From contig NC_035448.2 of the NCBI RefSeq assembly GCF_002127325.2, forward strand, positions 5,859,627-5,923,626: a DNA stretch of 64,000 bases, read 5' to 3'. The stretch is from Helianthus annuus. Its lineage: Eukaryota > Streptophyta > Magnoliopsida > Asterales > Asteraceae. Position 1 is the stretch's first letter; each line of letters begins with the position of its first letter. Shown one piece after another: positions 56,930 through 64,000 of this stretch. The notes below the pieces were generated by a model. The model was not told the origin of the DNA. It ran no database searches and worked only from the letters and a program-made list of their open reading frames with translations. Made by a program: the position numbers and the translations under genes.

Positions 56930-58314
56930 TAGACATAATCAACACCATGGTTATTTAGCATTAATAATGGCTTTCTTCGAAAACCTAGTTGCATAAAACG
57001 CAATTGACAAAAAGCGTAAAAAATGACTTTTTCTAAAACGCAATTCACTAAAAACACAAAGAAATATCTTATTTCTAAAACGCAATGGCCTAAAAACACA
57101 AAAGAAAGTGTTTTTTCTAAAACGAAATGGACTGAAAACACATAAAAATGTGTTTTACCTAAAACGCAATTGACTAAAAACACTTCAAAATGTGTTTTTC
57201 TAAAATGCAATGGACCAAAAAACACATAAAAATGTCTTTTTTTATAAAACGCAATAGCCTAAAAACACAAAAGAAATTGTTCTTTTTAAAACGCATGGAC
57301 TGAAAACACATAAAAATGTGTTTTTACCTAAAACGCAATGGACTAAAAACACTTAAAAATGTGTTTTTCTAAAACGTAATGGCCAGAAAACACATAAAAA
57401 TGCCTTATTTCTAAAACGCAATGACCTAAAAACACAAAAGAAAGTGTTCTTTCTAAAACGCAATGGACTGAAAACACATAAAAATATGTTTTACCTAAAA
57501 CGCAATGGACTAAAAACACTTCAAAATGTGTTTTTCTAAAACGCAATGGACCAAAAAACACATAAAAATGTCTTTTTTTTCTAAAACGCAATGGCCTAAA
57601 AACACAAAAGAAAGTGTTCTCTCTAAAACGCAATGGACTAAAAACGCTTCAAAATGTGTTTTTCTAAAACGCATTGAACCAGGGTATGTTTTGTCTGTGA
57701 GTTGTCTGAACCAGGAAGTAGGAGATTAAAAACTGTCTACGAATTTAGCTCGACCCCATCTAGGGGCTGCCGCCCGTTGGACCATGCTCCCAGGGGCGCT
57801 GCCCCCGGACCTCCGCCAAGATTACTTTGTAAAACGCAATGACTCAACTCAAAAACCCAGATCGTAAAAATGCAATTTTCAAAAATTTCTTACATAGATC
57901 GAAGCCGATTTCTTCAGATTTCTTTACCGATTGACGAAATTTGAATGTTAGAAACACTTATCAGCGATCGAATCGAACGAGTCGAGTGATTCGCTTCAAA
58001 ATCACAAGAAAAAATGAGATATTTTATGAAATTAAACTGGGTTTCTTCTAAAAAGTTGAAGAACACGTTGATTGGGTTTTTGAATCATTGATTGGTGACG
58101 AAAATCACACTATAATGTAGTGATTATTGAGATAGAAAGTGAAGAAAAGGTTGAATATGATGGGTTTTGAAGTTACATAGAGAAAAAATGGAGAATATTG
58201 GATAAAATTGACTAAAATATCCGTCCTTTTTTATTTTTAATTTTGACACATATCATAATCTTATTGCTTTTATCCTTTCTAACTAAAATAAACTTTCTAT
58301 TTGATACTCTCCCC
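56930..58314 (-). mobile_element. Truncated MULE-like element with 42-bp internal repeats
   Basis: Inverted relative of the element at 60037-61416. The right end (TTTGATACTCTCCCC) matches that element's left end (GGGAAAAGATCAAAT). About 16 units of roughly 42 bp (TAAAACGCAATGGAC...ACACATAAAAATGTG) fill 56995-57675. The gene-like part follows at 57690-58200. The left terminus is missing. Confidence 0.6.
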
Positions 58315-58757
58315 GATAATAAAATGCATTCATGTTTTTATCAATTATAAGTACAATCTTATTTTTTTTTAACCATAATTAAAATATCTGTATTTTTTTA
58401 TAGAGTGCATAAATCATAAAATAAAGGGTGTGAATCACCATCAATATTTAACACGTAAATATAGCAAGAAACAAAAAACATATTTTTTTACGTTTTTACC
58501 GATACGAATAATCAGGTTTCAGGTTTTATCTGTAAACTCTAAGACTATGGGTATGGGGCGGGGTTGTGGTGTGGGTTGGGTATAAACATCCAAGTCACCA
58601 TCCCGGGTGGGCTTGGGCTTCGGCGTGGCCCCTTGGACGGGGGGTTTCAGCCCGGGTGTTGGGCGGGGCTATCAAGATGACATGGCGGGATCTCATTGGC
58701 CAAGAAAAGTAGCCGTTTGGGCTAGCCGTTGGCCAACGGCTATGTGTTTAAAAAAAA

Positions 58758-59037
58758 GAGTAAACTTTCGTTTTGCTCCCTGTGGTTTGGTCACTTTAAC
58801 GGTTTTGCTCCAAACCTTTAAAAATAACCATTTTACTCCCTGATGTTTCAGTTTTTTTGCCAGTTTGCTCCCCGCCTCTAACTCCATCCAAATTGTTTGT
58901 TTTTTCCATTTTGCTCCCCGCAGGGAGCAAACTGGCAACAAAACCAAAACATCAGGGAGTAAAATGGCTATTTTTAAAGGTTTAGGGCAAAACCGTTAAA
59001 GTGACCAAACCACAGGGAGCAAAACGGAAGTTTACTC
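58758..59037. mobile_element. Palindromic MULE-type MITE, nested
   Basis: GAGTAAACTTTCGTTTTGC on the left is mirrored by GCAAAACGGAAGTTTACTC. TAAAAAAA is repeated on both sides (58750-58757 and 59038-59045). Confidence 0.75.
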
Positions 59038-59236
59038 TAAAAAAATTATTTTTTCACTATAAATACTCACACTTCTATTCATTTTTTTACCACAACTACC
59101 CCACCTCTTCTATAATCATCTCTATCTTATTTTAAAAAAAAATCTCATCCAACTACAATACGAAAAATGAATCCTCAAAATCGTGGTTTTGACCCGAACA
59201 ATCCGTGGGCATACCAAGCACGAGAGAAGAGATAAA

Positions 59237-59515
59237 GAGTAAACTTCCATTTTGCTCCCTGTGATTTGGTCATTTTAACGGTTTTGCCCCAGTAGTTTAA
59301 AGATAGCCATTTTCCTCCCTGATTTTTCTAACTTATCGTCATTTTGCTCCCTGCCTCTAACTCCATCAGGGAGGAAACTGGCGACAAACTCGAAAGATTA
59401 GGGAGCAAATTGGCGACAAACTCGAAAGATCAAAGAGGAAAATGACTATTTTTAAACTATTGGAGGAAAACCGTTAAAATGACCAAACCACAGGGAGCAA
59501 AATGAAAGTTTATTC
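59237..59515. mobile_element. Palindromic MULE-type MITE, nested
   Basis: GAGTAAACTTCCATTTTGC is mirrored by GCAAAATGAAAGTTTATTC. It is closely related to its neighbour at 58758-59037 but lacks a clear duplication. It interrupts the short coding remnant before it. Confidence 0.7.
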
Positions 59516-60036
59516 TAAAGAAAAAATATTCCAAGCACTAGGAATTTTTTTATGTAATTTTTTTAAAAAAACATTATTAAAAAATATAAATTAGTTTATA
59601 AAAAATATAAATATGGAGGTTTTGGGCTAGCCCCGTCCCAAACCCCTGCCCCACCATACGGTCTTCAATATGGGTCAGCCCAGCGAAGCTCAGCCAAGCC
59701 ACGTGTCGGGCCACGCCCCAAACCCCTGCCCCACCATACCCCACGGTCTAAGGCTATATGTCCGATGTAAACTTTGACAAAGTCAGGTTTTAGGTTTTAT
59801 CTTTAAACCAATGTTTTAAAATATAGTTTTTATAGCGTATTAGATTGGGCTCAGAAACTAATCAGGTGTATCGGGCGGTTTAACTAGATGTATCAGACGG
59901 TTCAACCGGTACTATCGGCCGGTTTAAACCGGGTTTTAAAACATTGCTTTAAACTCTAAGGTCATATGTCCAATGTAAACTTTTACGTGTTACGGTTAGA
60001 GAAAATTACATATTTTTGTGTTTTCTTAACAAAATT

Positions 60037-61416
60037 GGGAAAAGATCAAATAGGAAGTTAATTTTCGCTAGGAAGAATAGGAAGCCATATGATTATGACA
60101 TGTGGCAAATTTTAAAATAAAGAGAAAGGGTATTTTAGTCAATCCAACTCCTTCTTCTTCCTTTTTCAAAACCCAGTAAATTCAAAAACCCACCATTTTC
60201 AAAACCCACCATCTTCAACTATTTCTTCACTTTCTATCTCAATAATCACTACATTATAGTGCGATTTTCATCACCAATCAATGATTCAGAACCCGATCAA
60301 CGTGTTCTTCAGCTTTTTTTTGAAGAAAACCCAGTTTAATTTCATAAAAAATCTCGTTTTTTCCGATGATTTTGGAGATAATCACTCGATTCGTTCGATT
60401 CGAGCGTTGATAAGTGTTTCTTTCATTCAAAGTTTGTCAATTGATGAAGAAATCGGCTTCGATCCATGTAAGAAATTCTTTAATTTCATTTTTATGATCT
60501 GGGTTTTTGATTTAGTCATTGCGTTTTACGATCTTTGCGGGGGTCCGGGGGCGGCAACCCCTGGTAGCGGGGTCCAAGGGGCAGAGCCCCTGGCTGGGGT
60601 TGAAAAAACGCAATTTTTTTCGATTAAATTGTTGTACTAAAAACGCATCAGAAAAATTAATTTTCCATAAATTGGCTCATTTAGGTAAAACACATTTTTT
60701 AGGTGTTTTCAGTCCATTACGTTTTAGAATGAGTCATTTTTAAGTGTTTTCTGGGCATTGCGTTTTACATATAAGACATTTCTTTGTGTTTTTGGTGCAT
60801 TGCGTTTTAGGTAAAACACTTTTTTATGTGTTTTCTGGCCATTGCGTTTTACAAATAAGACATTTCTTTGTGTTTTTGGTGCATTGCGTTTTAGGTAAAA
60901 CACATTTTTATGTGTTTTCTGGCCATTGCGTTTTACAAATAAGACATTTCTGTGTGTTTTCTGGCCATTGCGTTTTACAAATAAGTCATTTCTTAGTGTT
61001 TTTGGTGCATTGCGTTTTAGAAAAATGTCATTTTTTAGGTTTTTTTTTTCATTGCGTTTTACGTAACTGGTGGTTTTCTATTGCGTTTTACGCAACTGGA
61101 TTTTAATTTTTTTTTTTTTAAAATATAGCAATAGTATACTCGTTTTAAAGATAAAAAACGCTCGTTTTTTTGTGCAATTTTTATAAAAAAATAATGTCGT
61201 ATAAAAGAGTTATTAACGTTTAAAAAATGGGGGGGAATTGGAGGAGAGAGAAACTATTGGCTTGGATTGACTAGAATGCCCTTGAACAAACTTACGCGCC
61301 TCTTTTCTTCCTTTCAATTTTCCTGATTTAATCTTAGCCCTTGATTAACTTAATGGATGGTCAAGATCACTTCCTATCCTTCCTAGCCAAATAAACTTCC
61401 TATTGTATCTCCACCC
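60037..61416 (+). mobile_element. MULE-like element with 42-bp internal repeats
   Basis: The left end GGGAAAAGATCAAATAGG and right end CCTATTGTATCTCCACCC are imperfect inverted repeats that continue for about 45 bp. TTCTTAACA occurs on both sides (60023-60031 and 61417-61425), five bases off the left end. About nine units of a TTGCGTTTTA...TGTGTTTTCTGG repeat fill 60700-61080. An open frame of 119 residues (60281-60640) precedes it, shared in part with the inverted copy, but no domain is recognised. Confidence 0.6.
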
Positions 61417-62859
61417 TTCTTAACAATAAATAATCTTACCACTTACTCACTCGTAAAACAAAATGTTTCTTAAAAATATGTGAACATTACCGATAAAATA
61501 TATTTTATTAAACTATTTATCAATTCAAATAATCGTTTAGAGTTGAGAGGATGAGGTTTAGGGGTGGAGGATGTGTGGTTATCGGTGTTTGGGGGGTGTT
61601 AGATGTAGGTCCCTTTCTCACAAGTTGATTCTTATCATTTTTCTATTTCTTCTTTATGTTGGTTTGAATTTTCTTGATAAAAATTCGTATAAAAAATTCG
61701 TATAACAAGTTCATTTAGATTTTGGTGATGTTTATAAAATCTAATTTTCACCACCACTACTTCGCCACTTTCTCACCTCCGACCACCGTTCACAGTCAAC
61801 ACCGCTACCATCAATCTTGTCGAATACCCAACCTCCGAATGACGTCCGTTGGGTCTTCTTGACGTAGAGAGCTCCTGTCCTTATTGGCTACAAAATAATA
61901 AACCGTTAGCCTCGCCACGGAGGACCCCGGGAGGGGGATCCGTGACCAAGCTCCGGCGTGAGAGTAAGTAAGCTTGCCGGATAAGGAAGAGGAACGTTTT
62001 CCGATGAAGATATTCACCAGAGAGTTCCTATCTTGGTGTGAATCTAATTAATGTGTTGTGTGTAGTAAATACAAGGAATCTTGGTCGGAGTTAACGAGGG
62101 AAATAAATGAGAGTAGTTAATGAGAATAGTGGCCGGAGATGATAATACCTGCCTTTGCCTCATCCTTGTGTCCTCTTATATAATAGCATTCCCTTATCTT
62201 CAAGAGAGATCTTCCCATACTATCTAACGGTAACTATATTACCTTGGGAAGGTCAGACACGTGTCTGACCCCCAACGGTGTGATGTCCGTCTTCATTAAT
62301 GCATCGCCGGGCAAGTACCGTGATAGTGACCGAATGCCTCTCCTATCAGACATTAAATGATCCTGCAACCTCTTAGCTGTTTTCCCGCTTAAATTTATAA
62401 GGGACCTTGGTGAGCAAGGATAGTTCGTTTATGGGCCTTTTAGTATTTTTGGGCTTCCAAAGAGAAAGGCCCAAAGCGGGCAATGTGGGCTCCCACACAG
62501 GCCCGTCGTTAAGTCATCTTTAGTCCCTGGTTCTGAGACCCGAGGCTCATGATCCGGGGCTGAATTACAACCGCTTAAGAGAGGCGGTTTCTCTTTGGGT
62601 GGGCCCACTCCTGATCAGTTGCTATTTGCAGTTTTGATTCATCATTGCATCGCCGATTCAACTGTAGCGGGAGTTAACCCCCTAGTTGCACGTGCCCATT
62701 TTTGAATTTTGAGAGGACTGCTGATGTGACAGTTACTTGTACATCAGCAGTTATCTTCTTTAAATACATCCTTTAATTTCCTCTGATTTCTCATTCAAAC
62801 CTTTCCATCTTCTTTCTTTCTCTGCAACTATTCTCCCTCATTCACCATTCTTCTCAACC
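61417..62859 (+). other. Untranslated or repeat sequence upstream of the gypsy-type gene
   Basis: From about 61815 the sequence becomes GC-richer and resembles LTR or leader sequence (CCCGGGAGGGGGATCC, TCAGACACGTGTCTGACC). A TATA-like TTTAAATACATCC lies at 62760 and a CT-rich leader at 62795-62855 runs up to the ATG. I could not define LTR borders. Confidence 0.4.
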
Positions 62860-64000
62860 ATGAGCCGCGGTGGCCGGTCATCAATAAGGTTTGTCCTAAC
62901 GATGAAGGATCTGAAAACCTTTGTCGAAGCTTACAACATTTCAGATCAATTTTCCCCTTCTTTACCCGGCCCCAACGAATCGGCAGAATGTACGCCGGAT
63001 AGAATACCCATCTATACCCTTGCCTTTTCTTCCTGTGGGGTCCGATACCCCCTTTCTGCCTTCAAGATCTCCCTACTCCGTCACTTTGGCGTGCATTTCT
63101 CGCAGATTCACCCTTTGGGGTTCATGAGGGTAGTCCACTTTGAACTGTCCTGTGCCGCGATCTCGGGGGAACCCTCTGTTCCGTTGTTCTGCATGTTTTA
63201 TCGGCTGATTTCCGATGGTGATTGGTTCACATTCGCTAAGCGTCAAAACAATGTTTCGAGGCCCTGTTATAACTTTATGCCAACTTCGACCTACCCGAAA
63301 GACTGGAAGTGCAGGTTCATATTTGTTTCTGCGGCTATGTTACCGGAGTCCCCTGTTCCCAAAGATCTTGACGCTGCCATTGAGGATGTGGTCCCTACCC
63401 TTTCTGCGAGTGAGACTGTCCAGTGGAAAAGAATGTGTGATAATCCGACAAGGGCTTTTACCTTTTCGGAAGGGATGCTTGCTATGGGTGGTTTGAGTCC
63501 TTCCTACCCAGTTCGTCCAAGAGCCTTCTTTGGCAAGAAAGGTACTTTTTGTTCTATGTTTGTTTCTTATGGTCATTTTCTTTTTTCCTTCATGCTTTTG
63601 GGGACCCGTAGTCATCTTTGGTGTCTTGTGTAGAGATAACTTTGTGGTGGCTTCTTCAAGGTGATTCCAAGGATGTGAAATATGTGGTTGATAATGAGAT
63701 CGATCCCTGGCTAAATGCAGAGGCACAGGCTGCGGGGGGATCCGTTCAGGCAGGGGGTTCTGTTGCCCTGGGTGGATCTGAGGAGGATCTTTCTGGCGGA
63801 GAGGAAAGTTCTCCTGACCCTCCTCCTGTTCATCCCTCCGGTCAGAGTGACGATGAAGAAGTGGAGATACAGTTGGTTCGTAAGAGAAAGTCTGTCAGTC
63901 CTCATCCGGCTCCTGCACCTCGCAATATTCATCAGAGGCTTCGGAGTGCTAGTGGGCAAAAACCTCCTTCTTCCAAGGCTGTTTCTGACCTTCCTCCTGC
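62860..64000 (+). CDS. 'Putative gypsy-type transposase' domain gene, 3' end outside the window
   Basis: Exon 1 is 62860-63541 and exon 2 starts at 63634, separated by a 92-bp GT-AG intron whose phase keeps the frame (FFGKK-EITLWWLLQGD). The text LKTFVEAYNIS, RIPIYTLAFSSCGVRYPLS, LLRHFGVHFSQIHPLGFMRV, HFELSCAA and LFCMFYRL is that of the plant family Transposase_28, 'putative gypsy type transposon' (PF04195). These proteins are carried by retroelement-related repeats and their function is not established. Exon 2 is Gly/Ser/Glu/Pro-rich and still open at 64000. If the intron is retained, the frame stops at 63633. Confidence 0.75.

Larger units (their letters stand above)
58543..59748 (+). mobile_element. 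PIF/Harbinger-type non-autonomous element with nested MITEs
   Basis: The ends are GACTATGGGTATGGGGC and, inward from the right, GACCGTGGGGTATGGTGG, with TAA duplicated at 58540-58542 and 59749-59751. Both arms are GC-rich with GGGCTTGGG/CCAAACCCC words. Between two nested MITEs, 59167-59235 reads MNPQNRGFDPNNPWAYQ before a stop, like the first codons of proteins carried by plant PIF-type or related elements; the identity is tentative. Confidence 0.7.

Noticed and set aside
56995..57675. CRISPR-like array (regular repeats of about 42 bp)
   Set aside because: No unique spacers: the units are contiguous diverged copies in a plant transposable element.

Overview
This is nuclear DNA from a flowering plant. 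It is AT-rich, its genes carry GT-AG introns, and most of the 64 kb is transposable elements. The repeat types (an Athila-type Ty3 element primed by tRNA-Asp, a long LTR ending in GGTCGGGGTGTGACA, many palindromic MITEs with GAGTTAA-type ends) suggest a eudicot, plausibly Asteraceae. The family is inference; no rRNA or tRNA gene was seen to test it.

Three host genes could be modelled exon by exon. (1) A DOG1-domain protein on the minus strand (5247-9127, 258 aa). Its first intron holds a solo LTR and a tandem array of copies of its own splice donor, and its last intron is mostly two MITEs. (2) The U11/U12 snRNP 25 kDa protein of the minor spliceosome, minus strand (12974-15238, 208 aa, five exons). 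(3) A PV42-type SnRK1 gamma-like CBS protein, plus strand (40728-42831, 371 aa, three exons).

Layout: 0-5 kb is MITEs and a plus-strand Helitron. 5-9.5 kb is the DOG1-like gene. 9.5-12.6 kb is MITEs and a LINE remnant. 13-15.4 kb is the snRNP gene, followed by MULE-type MITEs to 18.7 kb. 19-23.4 kb is a 4.4 kb LTR-like block. 24,060-38,032 is a complete minus-strand Athila-like retrotransposon: 1,762-bp LTRs with one difference found, GTGGA target duplication, PBS, gag, pol, a broken third ORF and a PPT. 38.7-39.4 kb is a hAT-type element, followed by the PV42 gene. 43-45.4 kb is degenerate repeats. 45.4-45.9 kb is a PIF-type MITE whose middle is a (CATA)n tract of about 280 bp. 45,983-50,840 is a minus-strand Helitron carrying decayed exons of CTP synthase, a DUF3754 protein and mitochondrial GrpE. 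51-61.4 kb is nested MITEs, another Helitron end and two inverted copies of a MULE-like element with 42-bp internal repeats. At 62.9 kb a 'putative gypsy-type transposase' gene starts and runs off the window.

The best candidates for something new are the gene-capturing Helitron; pairs of a 9-bp GC-rich motif set 31-32 bp apart in two different LTR elements; the single UAG separating in-frame gag and pol in a very young element; and the repeated splice donor in the DOG1-like gene. All calls come from reading the sequence; no database search was run.
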